Shown here piece after piece: positions 25,105-35,638 of a stretch of DNA of 64,000 nucleotides. The stretch is from Jannaschia rubra (GTDB lineage Bacteria > Pseudomonadota > Alphaproteobacteria > Rhodobacterales > Rhodobacteraceae): contig NZ_CXPG01000020.1 in the NCBI RefSeq assembly GCF_001403735.1, positions 372,001-436,000 on the forward strand, in the 5' to 3' direction. Made by a program: the position numbers and the translations under genes. A model generated the notes under the pieces. The model did no database searches. It was not told the DNA's origin and saw nothing but the letters and a program-made list of their open reading frames with translations. The stretch's first letter is position 1. Each line of letters starts with the position of its first letter.

Positions 25105-25280
25105 GCATCTTTTACCTTCTTGCGACTACTGGTGGTGGCCTTGTAGCTTTTGCCGTGGGAGTGCTGACCTTGTCTGATAGACTATCGATCTGGTTGAGCG
25201 CAAAGAAGCAAAAGCGGAACATGAATCGCTATTTCTGCGACTTAGAGGATCGCTATTTACGTAAAAAAGGGGGCAGGTGA
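25101..25280 (+). CDS. 59-aa low-GC membrane-anchored protein wedged between nuoC and nuoD
   Basis: The GTG at 25101 overlaps the nuoC stop (GTGA) and the TGA at 25278-25280 overlaps the nuoD ATG (TGATG), so the frame is fitted exactly into the operon. It has one N-terminal transmembrane stretch (about 2-26: [12 protein letters not shown], then AFAVGVLTL), then a Lys/Arg-rich tail with [15 protein letters not shown]. By my count 86 of 180 bases are G or C (48 percent), and it uses TTA, CTT, ACT and GTA codons that are rare in the neighbours. I do not recognise the family. The precise fit and intact frame argue for a translated gene of recent or foreign origin. Confidence 0.75.
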   Translation: MSIFYLLATTGGGLVAFAVGVLTLSDRLSIWLSAKKQKRNMNRYFCDLEDRYLRKKGGR

Positions 25281-26521
25281 TGGACGGCGACATTCGCAGG
25301 AACACCTACGACGACGGCTCCCAGGATATGCTGACGGGTGAGCAGCGGATCCGGAACTTCAACATCAACTTCGGGCCGCAGCATCCGGCGGCGCATGGCG
25401 TGCTGCGGCTGGTGCTGGAACTCGACGGCGAGATCGTGGAGCGCTGCGACCCCCACATCGGGCTGCTGCATCGCGGCACCGAGAAGCTGATGGAGAGCCG
25501 GACCTATCTGCAGAACCTGCCATATCTCGACCGGCTGGATTACGTGGCGCCGATGAACCAGGAACACGCCTGGTGCCTCGCCATCGAGCGGCTGACCGGG
25601 ACGGAGGTGCCGCGCCGGGCGAGCCTGATCCGCGTCCTCTATTGCGAGATCGGGCGCATCCTGTCGCATCTGCTCAACGTCACGACGCAGGCGCTGGACG
25701 TGGGCGCGCTGACGCCGCCGCTCTGGGGGTTCAACGAGCGCGAGAAGCTCATGGAGTTCTACGAGCGGGCGAGCGGCGCGCGGCTCCACGCGGCCTACTT
25801 CCGGCCCGGGGGCGTGCACCAGGACCTGACGCCCAGCCTTCTGGACGACATCGAGACGTGGTGCGGCACGTTCCCCGCCGTGCTCGACGACATCGACGGG
25901 CTGCTGTCGGAGAACCGCATCTTCAAGCAGCGCAACGTCGACATCGCCATCATTTCCGAGCAGGAGGTGATGGACTGGGGCTTCTCCGGCGTCATGGCGC
26001 GGGGGTCCGGCCTGACTTGGGACCTGCGTCGCGCGCAGCCCTATGAGTGCTACGACGAGTTCGACTTCCTGATCCCCACGGGGCGGAACGGCGACTGCTT
26101 CGACCGGTTCCTGGTGCGCATGGAGGAGATGCGGCAATCGGTCCGCATCATGCTCCAGGCCATCGAAAAGCTGCGGGCCCCCGAGGGGCAGGGCGACATC
26201 CTGGCGCGGGGCAAGGTGACGCCGCCGAAGCGGGGCGACATGAAGACCTCGATGGAGAGCCTGATCCACCACTTCAAGCTCTACACCGAAGGGTTCCACG
26301 TGCCGGCGGGCGAGGTCTATGCCGCGGTCGAGGCGCCCAAGGGCGAGTTCGGCGTCTACATGGTGTCGGACGGGTCGAACAAACCCTACCGCGCCAAACT
26401 GCGCGCGCCGGGCTACCTGCATCTTCAGGCGATGGACCATATCTCGAAGGGGCACCAGCTTGCCGACGTGGCCGCCATCATCGGCACGCTGGACGTGGTG
26501 TTCGGGGAGATCGACCGTTGA
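25280..26521 (+). CDS. nuoD: NADH-quinone oxidoreductase subunit D
   Basis: 413 aa. The 49-kDa subunit forming the quinone pocket with NuoB. Conserved blocks are [14 protein letters not shown] with the quinone-site His, [42 protein letters not shown], and the C-terminal [12 protein letters not shown] 25280 is preferred over GTG 25277 because it gives the one-base overlap with the preceding small gene. Confidence 0.96.
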   Translation: MDGDIRRNTYDDGSQDMLTGEQRIRNFNINFGPQHPAAHGVLRLVLELDGEIVERCDPHIGLLHRGTEKLMESRTYLQNLPYLDRLDYVAPMNQEHAWCLAIERLTGTEVPRRASLIRVLYCEIGRILSHLLNVTTQALDVGALTPPLWGFNEREKLMEFYERASGARLHAAYFRPGGVHQDLTPSLLDDIETWCGTFPAVLDDIDGLLSENRIFKQRNVDIAIISEQEVMDWGFSGVMARGSGLTWDLRRAQPYECYDEFDFLIPTGRNGDCFDRFLVRMEEMRQSVRIMLQAIEKLRAPEGQGDILARGKVTPPKRGDMKTSMESLIHHFKLYTEGFHVPAGEVYAAVEAPKGEFGVYMVSDGSNKPYRAKLRAPGYLHLQAMDHISKGHQLADVAAIIGTLDVVFGEIDR

Positions 26522-26552
26522 GGCCGCGTCCCGCGTGCAGGGAGGAATCGGC

Positions 26553-26738
26553 ATGATGACGATGATCGCGGTCGCCCTGCTTCAGGTCACGTCCGTCAGC
26601 CTTGCCATCTTCGCGGCGCGCAGGTTCCGTGATCCCGGCCCGGCCTATCTGCTCGGGAACGTGATCGGCCTGTCCCTTCTCGCCCTTGGGGGCGCGGGGG
26701 TGATCTTCGGATCCTCGTTCCTTCTTCTCGCCCAATGA
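26553..26738 (+). CDS. 61-aa two-helix membrane protein in the nuo operon
   Basis: Starts at ATG 26553, 8 nt after GGAGG. Residues 4-21 (MIAVALLQVTSVSLAIFA) and about 32-58 (YLLGNVIGLSLLALGGAG, then FGSSFLLLA) are hydrophobic, joined by RRFRDPGP. It sits between nuoD and nuoE. The family is not recognised; the good ribosome site and membrane character support translation. It could be a lineage-specific accessory of complex I, by position only. Confidence 0.6.
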   Translation: MMTMIAVALLQVTSVSLAIFAARRFRDPGPAYLLGNVIGLSLLALGGAGVIFGSSFLLLAQ

Positions 26739-26766
26739 TTTGACCTAGCCGACCGGATTCCACGCC

Positions 26767-28098
26767 ATGCTCCGCCGCCTTTCCCCCGACCAGCCCGAGA
26801 CCTTCGCCTTCACCCCCGCCAACCGGGAGTGGGCCGAGGCGCAGATGACGAAATACCCCGAGGGGCGGCAGGCCAGCGCGATCATCGCGCTGCTCTGGCG
26901 CGCGCAGGAGCAGGAGGGCTGGCTGACGCGGCCGGCGATCGAGCATGTGGCCGACATGCTGGGCCTCGCCTATATCCGCGCGCTGGAGGTGGCGACCTTC
27001 TACTTCATGTTCCAGCTTCAGCCTGTGGGGAAGACCGCGCATATCCAGATCTGCGGCACCACCTCCTGCATGATCTGCGGGGCCGAGGATCTGGTCGCCG
27101 TCTGCCGCGAGAAGATCGCGCCGCGTCCCCATGAGGTCAGCGCCGACGGGCAACTGTCATGGGAGGAGGTCGAGTGCCTGGGCGCCTGCTCCAACGCGCC
27201 GATGGCGCAGATCGGCAAGGACTACTACGAGGATCTGACCGCCGCGCGGCTGGGCGAGATCCTGGACGAGTTGCGTCAGGGCGCGGTGCCGGTGCCCGGA
27301 CCGCAGAACGGACGCTTCGCCTCGGAACCCTTGGGCGGCGCGACGACGCTCACGGATCACGCCGAAGACAAGGACCATGAGCACAACGTCTCGGTCGCGC
27401 AGGCGCTGGCCATCGGCGACACGATCCGGCGCATCGACGGGACCGAGGTGCCGCTCCGCACGCCGTGGCATCGCGCCGAAGCCGCCGACCTCGATCCGAA
27501 GACTGCCGCCCGTGACCCGATGCTGGGCCCTTCGGGACCAGACGGCAAGCAGGCCGGCAAGGTGCGCGGCGAAGACGACGCCAACCGCGAGCGCGGCGAC
27601 GCCAGCGATGCGGTGGCCAATGTGCGCGGCTCGGACGCCGAGGCCAAGGGCCGCCCGGACGAGGGTGAGGTCGCACCCGGCCTGCCCGGCGACGCGGCCG
27701 AAGGCATCGGCGAAGGCGCGCGCCCGGTCGTCACCGGCGGGTCGGTCGATGCCGACGGCCAGCCGGACGGCCAGAGGACCGCGACCGAGGTGCGGGCCAC
27801 GAGCGAATCGGTCGGCGCTGGCGCGGGCACTCGCCCGGCCGGCCTGGCGCAACCCCGCGCCGGACGGGGCGACGACCTGAAGCGCCTACGGGGCGTCGGA
27901 CCTAGACTGGAAAACATGCTCAATTCCATGGGGTTCTGGCATTTCGACCAGATCGCGGCCTGGTCCGACGCGGAAATCGCCTGGGTGGATTCCAACCTCG
28001 AAGGGTTCAAGGGTCGCGTGACGCGTGACGAATGGGTCAAACAGGCTAAGGTATTGGCGGACGGAGGAGAGACCGACACCTCCGCGCGCGACACGTAA
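26767..28098 (+). CDS. nuoE: NADH-quinone oxidoreductase subunit E with long C-terminal extension
   Basis: 443 aa, far longer than the usual 160-180. Residues about 1-175 are the thioredoxin-fold NuoE with the [2Fe-2S] cysteines in CGTTSCM and CLGACSNAP; this part passes electrons in the NADH-oxidising module with NuoF. About 176-375 is a low-complexity Asp/Gly/Ala/Arg linker. About 378-437 is a helix-hairpin-type domain ([43 protein letters not shown]), of a kind I recall in Rhodobacterales NuoE and ribosomal L21 tails. The next gene carries the same C-terminal domain. Confidence 0.93.
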   Translation: MLRRLSPDQPETFAFTPANREWAEAQMTKYPEGRQASAIIALLWRAQEQEGWLTRPAIEHVADMLGLAYIRALEVATFYFMFQLQPVGKTAHIQICGTTSCMICGAEDLVAVCREKIAPRPHEVSADGQLSWEEVECLGACSNAPMAQIGKDYYEDLTAARLGEILDELRQGAVPVPGPQNGRFASEPLGGATTLTDHAEDKDHEHNVSVAQALAIGDTIRRIDGTEVPLRTPWHRAEAADLDPKTAARDPMLGPSGPDGKQAGKVRGEDDANRERGDASDAVANVRGSDAEAKGRPDEGEVAPGLPGDAAEGIGEGARPVVTGGSVDADGQPDGQRTATEVRATSESVGAGAGTRPAGLAQPRAGRGDDLKRLRGVGPRLENMLNSMGFWHFDQIAAWSDAEIAWVDSNLEGFKGRVTRDEWVKQAKVLADGGETDTSARDT

Positions 28099-28147
28099 CT
28101 GGGGGCGTCGACCGGGATGATCCCCCGACCATCTGGGGAGATGCACA

Positions 28148-28996
28148 ATGGACGACACCGGAGCCACCGTTCACAGGAACCGGATGCCCATCGCGGCGGC
28201 CAGCGGGGTCGTCGCGTGGCTTCTGTTCTGGCTGGCCGCCGACTGGGGATTCTTCTGGTCGCTGATCGCCGGCCTGATCGTGTTCGGGATCGTGCTGCTG
28301 CTCCTGGGCCTGATCGGGCGGGACGATGCGGCCTCCGCACCGCCGTCGTCGGCCTCGTCCCGTCCGCAGGACGCACCGCAGAGCGCCGTGCCTCCGACCG
28401 TCGCGGGCGGCGGGGCGGCTGCGGGGGGCGGGGCCCCTGCCGCGACATCCCCCGCGATGACGGGCACGCCCTTGGGCGAAGGTGCGCGCGCCGGCGGCAC
28501 GGCGCCGGCCGCGGAGGCCGAAGCTCCCCCGGCCGAGGCGAGCGCCAATCAGGCGGGCGTCGTGCTGACGCCCGAGCCCGCGCCGCAACCCACCAACCGG
28601 CCTGCCCCCGGCGCCCCCGACGATGCACTGCCCGCCTCGGCCCGGAAGGCGGTGGAGACGCCGTCCACTCCCACCGTGCCCGTGCCCGACGCGATGAACG
28701 AGGGCGGCGCGTCGAAGCCCGCAACGCTCGACGCACCGCGCGACGGCAAGGGGGACGACCTGAAGAAGATCAAGGGCGTGGGCCCGAAGCTGGAGCGCCA
28801 GTGCAACGAGCTCGGCTTCTGGCACTTCGACCAGATCGCCGCCTGGACCGATGCCGAGGTCGCCTGGGTCGACAGCCACCTGGAAGGGTTCCGGGGCCGG
28901 GTGAGCCGCGACGACTGGGTATCGCAGGCCAAGACGCTGGCGCTTGGCGGCGCGACGGAGTTCTCGCGGCGGGGGAGCGCCGACGGCGCGCGGTGA
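28148..28996 (+). CDS. Membrane protein with the same C-terminal helix-hairpin domain as NuoE
   Basis: 282 aa. Two adjacent hydrophobic segments (about 15-33 and 35-57, LAADWGFFWSLIAGLIVFGI, VLLLLGLIG) form a hairpin anchor; then a Pro/Ala/Gly-rich linker (58-210); then residues about 214-275 nearly repeat the NuoE tail ([43 protein letters not shown]). By eye about 70 percent of positions in the two copies are identical. It may help dock NuoE or another partner at the membrane, but this is inference. GGGGAG precedes ATG 28148. Confidence 0.75.
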   Translation: MDDTGATVHRNRMPIAAASGVVAWLLFWLAADWGFFWSLIAGLIVFGIVLLLLGLIGRDDAASAPPSSASSRPQDAPQSAVPPTVAGGGAAAGGGAPAATSPAMTGTPLGEGARAGGTAPAAEAEAPPAEASANQAGVVLTPEPAPQPTNRPAPGAPDDALPASARKAVETPSTPTVPVPDAMNEGGASKPATLDAPRDGKGDDLKKIKGVGPKLERQCNELGFWHFDQIAAWTDAEVAWVDSHLEGFRGRVSRDDWVSQAKTLALGGATEFSRRGSADGAR

Positions 28997-29056
28997 TACC
29001 TGCGACCCCGCGGTCGCTTGACGCCGCCCATACCGACCTGTTCAAGAGGCGCCGAA

Positions 29057-29284
29057 ATGACCGGACCCTCGGATCTCGACGTGGCGATCGCCAAACGCTC
29101 CGCCCGGGTGGCCATCGTCATCCTGGCGGTCTTTCTCGGCTGGGCGCTGCTGCAGTTTCTCGGCGCGCAATTCGACCTGTCGCGGCGGGTCATGGGCCTG
29201 GGCGATTCCGTGGCACTGGTCGGCATGGCCTGGGCGATATATGACACCGTGATGATCTGGCGGATGCGCCGGATGAAGGAGTGA
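29057..29284 (+). CDS. DUF5337-like small membrane protein
   Basis: 75 aa from ATG 29057 with AGAGG 7 nt upstream. Two hydrophobic helices (about 17-38 [18 protein letters not shown]; about 50-67 [17 protein letters not shown]) and a basic C-terminus RMRRMKE. Position and layout match the DUF5337 proteins found in nuo operons of Rhodobacteraceae. The AAGGAG that ends this gene also serves as the nuoF ribosome site. Role unknown. Confidence 0.7.
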   Translation: MTGPSDLDVAIAKRSARVAIVILAVFLGWALLQFLGAQFDLSRRVMGLGDSVALVGMAWAIYDTVMIWRMRRMKE

Positions 29285-29289
29285 CGACG

Positions 29290-30585
29290 ATGCTGAAAGA
29301 CCAGGACCGGATCTTCACCAACATCTACGGGATGGCGGACCGTTCGCTCAAGGGCGCCCGGGCGCGGGGCCACTGGGACGGGACCGGCGACCTGATCGCC
29401 ATGGGCCGCGACAAGATCGTCGAGGTGATGAAGGCCAGCGGGTTGCGCGGGCGCGGCGGCGCGGGGTTCCCCACCGGCCTCAAGTGGTCGTTCATGCCCA
29501 AGGAAAGCGACGGACGCCCGGCCTACTTGGTCATCAACGCCGACGAGTCGGAGCCCGGAACCTGCAAGGACCGGGAGATCATGCGCCATGATCCCCACAC
29601 CCTGATCGAGGGCGCGCTGATCGCCTCCTTCGCCATGGGCGCGCATGCCTGCTACATCTACATCCGCGGCGAATACATCCGCGAGCGCGAGGCGCTTCAG
29701 ACCGCCATCGACGAGGCCTATGACGCCGGGCTGATCGGCCCCGACGCCTGCAAGTCGGGCTGGGACTTCGACCTCTATGTGGCGCATGGCGCCGGCGCCT
29801 ACATCTGCGGCGAGGAGACGGCGCTGCTCGAATCGCTGGAAGGCAAGAAGGGGATGCCGCGGATGAAGCCGCCGTTCCCGGCGGGCGCGGGCCTCTACGG
29901 TTGCCCCACGACGGTGAACAACGTCGAGTCCATCGCGGTCGTGCCCACCATCCTGCGGCGCGGGGCCGAATGGTTCGCGGGCTTCGGCCGGCCCAACAAT
30001 GCGGGCACCAAGCTTTTCGCCATCTCGGGCCACGTCAACCGCCCCTGCGTCGTCGAGGAGGCCATGTCCATCGGCTTCGAGGAGCTGATCGACAAGCACT
30101 GCGGCGGCATCCGGGGCGGCTGGGACAACCTCAAGGCGGTGATCCCCGGCGGCGCCTCGGTGCCGCTCCTGCCGGGCAGCGAGATGCGGGAGGCGATCAT
30201 GGATTTCGACTACCTGCGGGAGCAGAAGTCGGGCCTGGGCACCGCCGCCGTGATCGTGATGGACAACTCCACCGACGTCATAAAGGCGATCTGGCGGCTC
30301 TCGGCCTTCTACAAGCACGAAAGCTGCGGCCAGTGCACGCCCTGCCGCGAGGGCACGGGCTGGATGATGCGGGTGATGGACCGGCTGGTGCGCGGCGATG
30401 CGGAGGTCGAGGAGATCGACATGCTGCTCGACGTGACCAAGCAGGTCGAGGGACACACGATCTGCGCCTTGGGCGACGCGGCCGCCTGGCCGATCCAGGG
30501 CCTGATCCGGCACTTCCGGGACGAGATCGAGGACCGCATCAAGCACAAGCGCAGCGGTCGCGTGAGCGCGGTGGCCGCGGAGTGA
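29290..30585 (+). CDS. nuoF: NADH-quinone oxidoreductase subunit F
   Basis: 431 aa. The NADH- and FMN-binding subunit. Seen: the NADH/FMN loops [15 protein letters not shown] and [41 protein letters not shown], and the N3 [4Fe-4S] cluster [11 protein letters not shown] with the fourth Cys in [15 protein letters not shown] 29290 is 8 nt from AAGGAG; an in-frame GTG at 29281 overlaps that site and is less likely. It overlaps the next gene by 4 nt. Confidence 0.96.
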   Translation: MLKDQDRIFTNIYGMADRSLKGARARGHWDGTGDLIAMGRDKIVEVMKASGLRGRGGAGFPTGLKWSFMPKESDGRPAYLVINADESEPGTCKDREIMRHDPHTLIEGALIASFAMGAHACYIYIRGEYIREREALQTAIDEAYDAGLIGPDACKSGWDFDLYVAHGAGAYICGEETALLESLEGKKGMPRMKPPFPAGAGLYGCPTTVNNVESIAVVPTILRRGAEWFAGFGRPNNAGTKLFAISGHVNRPCVVEEAMSIGFEELIDKHCGGIRGGWDNLKAVIPGGASVPLLPGSEMREAIMDFDYLREQKSGLGTAAVIVMDNSTDVIKAIWRLSAFYKHESCGQCTPCREGTGWMMRVMDRLVRGDAEVEEIDMLLDVTKQVEGHTICALGDAAAWPIQGLIRHFRDEIEDRIKHKRSGRVSAVAAE

Positions 30586-31073
30586 TCCGCGCCCTGCCAG
30601 CCGCGCTGCCGTTCCTGGCGGCCGGTCCGGCGCTGGCGCAGGTCGCGCCCGCGGACGTCGTGACGCCGCTTTTTGCGCCCTATTCGCACGCACTGGCCGC
30701 GCTGGCGCTCTGGGCGCTGCTGCTGATCGTGCTGACCGGCCTGTCGGGACACGGCACGTCGCGCCGTCGGACCGACAGCGGGCATCCGGCGCGGGACTAT
30801 TCCGACCCCGCCTATCGCCGGTCACGCGCGCATCTGAACGCGGTCGAGACGTCGGGCGTGTTCGTCGCGGCCACGGTCGCGGCCATCCTCGCGGGCGGGC
30901 CGCCGTTCTGGGTGAACCTGTTCGCCGCGCTGTTCATGGTGGCGCGCATCGCAATGGCCGCCGTCCACATCGGGACCGAGAACCAGATGCTGCGCTCGGC
31001 CTGCTATGTGGCGGGCGTGGTCTGCACGCTGACGCTGGCGGTGATGGCGCTCATCGGGGCCTTCGTGTCGTGA
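30582..31073 (+). CDS. MAPEG-family membrane protein
   Basis: 163 aa from GTG 30582 (GTGA overlap with nuoF). Four hydrophobic segments. The [20 protein letters not shown] region (about 87-106) and [25 protein letters not shown] carry the family-typical polar residues in helices, as in MAPEG proteins (glutathione-linked membrane enzymes). N-terminal residues may act as a signal anchor ([12 protein letters not shown]). A link to complex I is only positional. Confidence 0.7.
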   Translation: MIRALPAALPFLAAGPALAQVAPADVVTPLFAPYSHALAALALWALLLIVLTGLSGHGTSRRRTDSGHPARDYSDPAYRRSRAHLNAVETSGVFVAATVAAILAGGPPFWVNLFAALFMVARIAMAAVHIGTENQMLRSACYVAGVVCTLTLAVMALIGAFVS

Positions 31074-31119
31074 CGCAGGCCCCGCGCCATACCCCAACCC
31101 ACCGACGGGAGGTCGCCGC

Positions 31120-31503
31120 ATGAGGCTGACGGTTCTTCTTCTGGGCGCGATGGCGCTCGCATCCTGCGGCACGCTCGACAGCCTGGGCTCCGCGGCCTCG
31201 GGGCCGTTCAGCGGGGCAGGGGGGCTGCGCGGCAGCCAGACCGAGATCGGGGGCGTGCGGTTCCGCACCCGCGTGACGCCCGCCACCGCCGACGGCCGCG
31301 GTTTCGCCACCGCGACGCGGGGCGAGGGGCGCAACATGGCCGCCGCGCTGGAGGCCGGCCGGGCCGAGGCGGTGGCCTATTGCCTGCGGACCTTCGGCGG
31401 ATCCGAGATCGCCTGGTCGCAGGGGCCGGACCGTGCGCCCGAACAGGTCGCGGTGGACGAAACCGGCGCCGTCCTGCTGGCCGGAACCTGCATTTCGCGC
31501 TGA
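31120..31503 (+). CDS. Hypothetical lipoprotein in the nuo operon
   Basis: 127 aa. The signal MRLTVLLLGAMALASCG has a lipobox (LASC), so it is a lipid-anchored periplasmic protein. The mature part has two more cysteines (AYCLRTFG; AGTCIS) and a block FRTRVTPATADGRGFATATRG. GGGAGG lies 8 nt before ATG 31120. The family is not recognised; no domain is visible. It lies between the MAPEG gene and a DUF5333-like gene. Confidence 0.65.
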   Translation: MRLTVLLLGAMALASCGTLDSLGSAASGPFSGAGGLRGSQTEIGGVRFRTRVTPATADGRGFATATRGEGRNMAAALEAGRAEAVAYCLRTFGGSEIAWSQGPDRAPEQVAVDETGAVLLAGTCISR

Positions 31504-31605
31504 CCTGCGCGCGATCCGGCCCCCGGGGCGGGGGCGATATTGAATAGCATCGCCCTTGCCCCAAGTTCTGTCCTCTCCCCCAGCTTGCGACCCGAGGACG
31601 GACCC

Positions 31606-31998
31606 ATGCGCTTTCTTCCCATCCTGCTGTCGGCCGCGATCCTCGCCGCCCCCGCTTCCGCCGCCCTCAAGGACGAGGCGGGGATCACCGAAGGGCTGAT
31701 CGTCGTCGGCATCGCCTACGAGATCTCGCGCGTGTGCCCCGACATCGACGCGCGGCGGCTGCGCGGCCTGAGCTACCTTCTGTCGCTCAAGTCGGCGGCG
31801 CGGCAGATGGGCTACTCCCCGGCCGAGATCGAGGCGTTCATCGACGACAAGGCCGAGAAGCGGAAGCTGGAGGCCGTGGCCCGCGACAGGCTGGCCGGGA
31901 TGGGGGCCGTACGCGGCGACGTCGCCGGCCATTGCGCGGTCGGCCGGACCGAGGTGGCGCGCGACACCAACATCGGGCGGCTTCTGGCGCCGCGCTGA
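31606..31998 (+). CDS. DUF5333-like secreted protein
   Basis: 130 aa with a signal peptide (MRFLPILLSAAILAAPASA). The mature chain is mostly helical: GLIVVGIAYEISRVCPDI, RRLRGLSYLLSLKSAARQMGY, EIEAFIDDKAEKRKLEAVA. There are cysteines at VCPDI and GHCAVG. This matches the DUF5333 proteins encoded beside nuoG in Rhodobacteraceae. Function unknown; it could assist complex I assembly from the periplasm, by position only. Confidence 0.7.
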   Translation: MRFLPILLSAAILAAPASAALKDEAGITEGLIVVGIAYEISRVCPDIDARRLRGLSYLLSLKSAARQMGYSPAEIEAFIDDKAEKRKLEAVARDRLAGMGAVRGDVAGHCAVGRTEVARDTNIGRLLAPR

Positions 31999-32098
31999 TC
32001 GGTCGCCCCGATTTGGCACCTTGACGCACTGGCCTCCGCCGCGCGGCCGGTCTAGAACCACCTCCGAAACGCGCTGCTAGCAGACCGGAGCGATGGGC

Positions 32099-34111
32099 AT
32101 GGCCGACCTCAAGAAAATCGTCATCGACGGGACCGAAATCGAGGCTCCGGCCGAGATGACCCTGATCCAGGCCTGCGAGATGGCGGGCGTGGAGATCCCC
32201 CGCTTCTGCTATCACGAGCGTCTGTCCATCGCCGGCAACTGCCGGATGTGCCTGGTCGAGGTCGTGGGCGGCCCGCCCAAGCCCGCCGCGAGCTGCGCCA
32301 TGCAGGTGCGCGACCTGCGCCCCGGCAAGGACGGCGAGCCGCCGCAGGTCCGCACCAACAGCCCCATGGTCAAGAAGGCGCGCGAGGGGGTGATGGAGTT
32401 CCTCCTCATCAACCATCCGCTCGACTGCCCGATCTGCGACCAGGGCGGCGAATGCGACCTTCAGGATCAGGCGATGGCCTACGGCGTCGACTTCAGCCGC
32501 TACCGCGAACCCAAGCGCGCGGCCGTCGACATGGATCTCGGCCCGCTGGTCGAGACGCATATGACGCGCTGCATCTCCTGCACCCGCTGCGTGCGGTTCA
32601 TCACCGAAGTCGCCGGCACCTCGGCCCTCGGCCAGACCGGGCGCGGCGAGGATTCGGAGATCACCTCCTATCTGGGCGAGACGCTGAAATCGAACCTTCA
32701 GGGCAACATCATCGACCTTTGCCCCGTGGGCGCGCTGGTCTCCAAGCCCTATGCCTTCACCGCCCGGCCTTGGGAGCTGACCAAGACCGAGACGATCGAC
32801 GTCATGGACGCCCTGGGCAGCAGCATCCGGGTCGACACCAAGGGGCGCGAGGTCATGCGCATCCTGCCGCGCAACCACGACGGCACCAACGAGGAATGGA
32901 TCAGCGACAAGACCCGCTTCGTCTGGGACGGCCTGCGGCGCCAGCGGCTCGACACGCCCTATGTGCGCGTGGACGGCAAGCTGACGCGGGCCACCTGGCC
33001 CGAGGCGCTGGCGGCGGCGGCCGCGGCGATGAAGGACCGGCGGGTCGCGGGCATCGTGGGCGACCTTGCGCCCACCGAAGCGGCCTTCGCCCTGCGCAGC
33101 CTGATGGACGCGATGGGCGGCGTCACCGAATGCCGGACCGACGGGGCGAAGCTGGGCACGGACCGCGCGGAATACGCGGGGACCGCGGCGGTCGAGGATA
33201 TCGACACCGCGAAGGACGTCCTGCTGATCGGGACGAACCCGGCGGTCGAGGCGCCGGTGCTGAACGCGCGCATCCGCAAGGCCTGGCTGCACGGTGCCGA
33301 CGTGCGGCTGATCGGTCAGCCGGCCGAACTCACCTACGAGCATGAGCATCTGGGAACCGGGCGCGATGCGCTGGCGCGGATCTCGGCGGAGGACGAGGCG
33401 AGTCGCGACAAGCCCTCGATCGTTATCCTCGGCAATGCCGCGCTGACCGGCGACGACGGCGCGGCCGTTCTGGCGCACGCCCGGCAGATCGCCGAAGCGC
33501 GGGGCGCGGGCCTTCTGATCCTGCACACGGCCGCCGGGCGGGTCGGGGCGATGGATGCCGGATGCCATACCGAGGGCGGGATCGACGCCGCGTTGTCGGC
33601 CGACGTGGTCTACAACCTGGGCGCGGACGAGATCGACGTGCCCCCCGGACCCTTCGTGATCTACCAGGGCTCGCACGGGGACCGGGGCGCGCACCGCGCC
33701 GACATCATCCTGCCGGGCGCCGCCTGGACCGAGGAGCAGGGGCTTTTCGTCAACACCGAAGGGCGGCCGCAACTGGCGCTGCGCTCGGGCTTCGCACCGG
33801 GCGAGGCCAAGGAGAACTGGGCCATCCTGCGCGCGCTTTCTGCCGAAGTGGGGTTCCAGCTGCCTTTCGACAGCATCGCGCAACTGCGCCGGGCCCTGGT
33901 GGAGGCCGCGCCGCAACTGGCCGAACTCGACGAGGTTCCCGTCAACGACTTCGCGCCCGCCGGCCCCCTTCCCGACCTGGGGCAGGGCGATTTCGGATCG
34001 GCGGTCCGCGACTTCTATCTGACGAACCCCGTCGCGCGGGCGAGCGAGCTCATGGCCGAACTGTCGCGCCTGGCGCGCGAGCGCGAGACGGCGCCGATCG
34101 CGGCGGAGTGA
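32099..34111 (+). CDS. nuoG: NADH-quinone oxidoreductase subunit G
   Basis: 670 aa, the shorter alphaproteobacterial/mitochondrial type. The N-terminal [2Fe-2S] N1b site is [18 protein letters not shown] with an upstream Cys; then the His-Cys3 N5 ligands in [18 protein letters not shown]; then two clusters from [11 protein letters not shown] onward with a late Cys in LCPVGAL. The remainder is a molybdopterin-oxidoreductase-like scaffold without cofactor. ATG 32099, 8 nt from CCGGAG, is preferred over ATG 32093, which is only 2 nt away. Confidence 0.95.
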   Translation: MADLKKIVIDGTEIEAPAEMTLIQACEMAGVEIPRFCYHERLSIAGNCRMCLVEVVGGPPKPAASCAMQVRDLRPGKDGEPPQVRTNSPMVKKAREGVMEFLLINHPLDCPICDQGGECDLQDQAMAYGVDFSRYREPKRAAVDMDLGPLVETHMTRCISCTRCVRFITEVAGTSALGQTGRGEDSEITSYLGETLKSNLQGNIIDLCPVGALVSKPYAFTARPWELTKTETIDVMDALGSSIRVDTKGREVMRILPRNHDGTNEEWISDKTRFVWDGLRRQRLDTPYVRVDGKLTRATWPEALAAAAAAMKDRRVAGIVGDLAPTEAAFALRSLMDAMGGVTECRTDGAKLGTDRAEYAGTAAVEDIDTAKDVLLIGTNPAVEAPVLNARIRKAWLHGADVRLIGQPAELTYEHEHLGTGRDALARISAEDEASRDKPSIVILGNAALTGDDGAAVLAHARQIAEARGAGLLILHTAAGRVGAMDAGCHTEGGIDAALSADVVYNLGADEIDVPPGPFVIYQGSHGDRGAHRADIILPGAAWTEEQGLFVNTEGRPQLALRSGFAPGEAKENWAILRALSAEVGFQLPFDSIAQLRRALVEAAPQLAELDEVPVNDFAPAGPLPDLGQGDFGSAVRDFYLTNPVARASELMAELSRLARERETAPIAAE

Positions 34112-34113
34112 CG

Positions 34114-34509
34114 ATGGTGCCGCGGATCGGCCCGGTTCTGGCGGCGGTCGCGGCGCTGGCCGGCTGCGCGACGGAGGACCGGCCGGAGGGGGAGGTCTTC
34201 CGCCCCGAATACCTCGGGGTCGAGACGCGTCTGCTGGCCGACGATCTGGTCAACCTCCTCGTCACGATGGGGGGCGCGCGCGACCTGCAGGACGTTGTGG
34301 ACTATGCGGAATGCGCGGCCGCGCAATATGCGCTGATCCGGGGCTACGGATTCGCGCGGCAGGTGCGGACAAACGTTGTGGAAGAGGGTGGCCTTTGGCG
34401 CGGAGATGCGGTTTACACCGTTTCGCCGACGCTTCCCAAGGGACTGCGAACGATCGATGCCGAAGTGGCGGTGGAAGATTGCCGCGCGAAGGGCATCCAG
34501 ACCGTATGA
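34114..34509 (+). CDS. Hypothetical lipoprotein between nuoG and nuoH
   Basis: 131 aa. ATG 34114 is 2 nt past the nuoG stop with GGAG in the nuoG end. The signal MVPRIGPVLAAVAALAGCAT has a lipobox (LAGC). The mature part includes YLGVETRLLADDLVNLLVTMGG, DYAECAAAQYALIRGYGFARQVR, and GLWRGDAVYTVSPTLPKGLRTID with a C-terminal Cys. I have seen such a protein type beside nuoG in related genomes, but I cannot name the family. Role unknown. Confidence 0.65.
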   Translation: MVPRIGPVLAAVAALAGCATEDRPEGEVFRPEYLGVETRLLADDLVNLLVTMGGARDLQDVVDYAECAAAQYALIRGYGFARQVRTNVVEEGGLWRGDAVYTVSPTLPKGLRTIDAEVAVEDCRAKGIQTV

Positions 34510-34518
34510 GGAACTGAA

Positions 34519-35568
34519 ATGGTCGAATTCCTGGCATCACCTTTGGGCATCGGCCTGACGATTCTGGCGCAGATCCTGCTGCTGGTGGTGCTCCTGCTCA
34601 TGAGTCTCGCCGTCCTCCTCTATGCGGACCGCAAGATCTGGGCGGCGGTGCAGATGCGCAAGGGGCCGAACGTGGTCGGGCCGTTCGGCCTTCTCCAGTC
34701 GTTCGCGGACTTCTTCAAATACGCCCTGAAGGAGATCGTGATTCCCGCGGGCGCGGACCGGGCCATCTTCCTGATGGCGCCGATGATCACCTTTACCCTG
34801 TCGATGATCGCCTGGGCGGTGATCCCCTTCGGCGACGGCTGGGCGATCGCCGAACTCAACGTGGCCATCCTCTACGTCTTCGCCGTCTCCTCGCTCGAGG
34901 TCTACGGCATCATCATGGGCGGCTGGGCCTCGAACTCGAAGTATCCCTTCCTCGGCTCGCTCCGTTCGGCGGCGCAGATGATTTCCTACGAGGTGTCGAT
35001 CGGCCTCATCCTGATCGGCGTCATCATCTCGACCGGATCGCTCAACCTGACCGACATCGTGCGCGCACAGCATGGCGACCTCGGGTTCCTGAACTGGTAC
35101 TGGCTGCCGCACCTGCCCATGGTGTTCCTGTTCTTCATCTCGGCCCTGGCCGAGACCAACCGCCCGCCCTTCGACCTGCCGGAGGCCGAGTCGGAACTGG
35201 TGGCGGGCTATCAGGTCGAATATTCCTCCACGCCCTTCCTTCTGTTCATGATCGGCGAATACGCCACCATCGTGCTGATGACGGCCCTCATCTCGCTGAT
35301 CTTCTTCGGCGGCTGGCTGTCGCCCGTCCCGTTCCTGCCGGACGGGGCGTTGTGGATGGTGGGCAAGATGCTCGTCATCTTCTTCCTGATCTCCATGGTG
35401 AAGGCCATCGTGCCGCGTTACCGCTACGACCAGTTGATGCGGCTCGGCTGGAAGGTGTTCCTGCCCTTCTCGCTCGCCTGGGTCGTGCTGGTCGCCTTTC
35501 TTGCCCGCTACGAGGTGCTGGGCGGGTTCTGGGCGCGGTGGCCCGAAGTCCTCGTGGTGATCCAGTGA
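34519..35568 (+). CDS. nuoH: NADH-quinone oxidoreductase subunit H
   Basis: 349 aa, about eight transmembrane helices. The ND1-type subunit that joins the quinone site to the membrane arm: [23 protein letters not shown], the acidic-residue region [39 protein letters not shown], and [34 protein letters not shown] precedes ATG 34519. Confidence 0.96.
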   Translation: MVEFLASPLGIGLTILAQILLLVVLLLMSLAVLLYADRKIWAAVQMRKGPNVVGPFGLLQSFADFFKYALKEIVIPAGADRAIFLMAPMITFTLSMIAWAVIPFGDGWAIAELNVAILYVFAVSSLEVYGIIMGGWASNSKYPFLGSLRSAAQMISYEVSIGLILIGVIISTGSLNLTDIVRAQHGDLGFLNWYWLPHLPMVFLFFISALAETNRPPFDLPEAESELVAGYQVEYSSTPFLLFMIGEYATIVLMTALISLIFFGGWLSPVPFLPDGALWMVGKMLVIFFLISMVKAIVPRYRYDQLMRLGWKVFLPFSLAWVVLVAFLARYEVLGGFWARWPEVLVVIQ

Positions 35569-35638
35569 TGCGCGGCCGGACGATCATATCCACGGTCCCG
35601 GGTGGCCATTCGGCCCCCGACCGCATGAGGAGAGTGCC

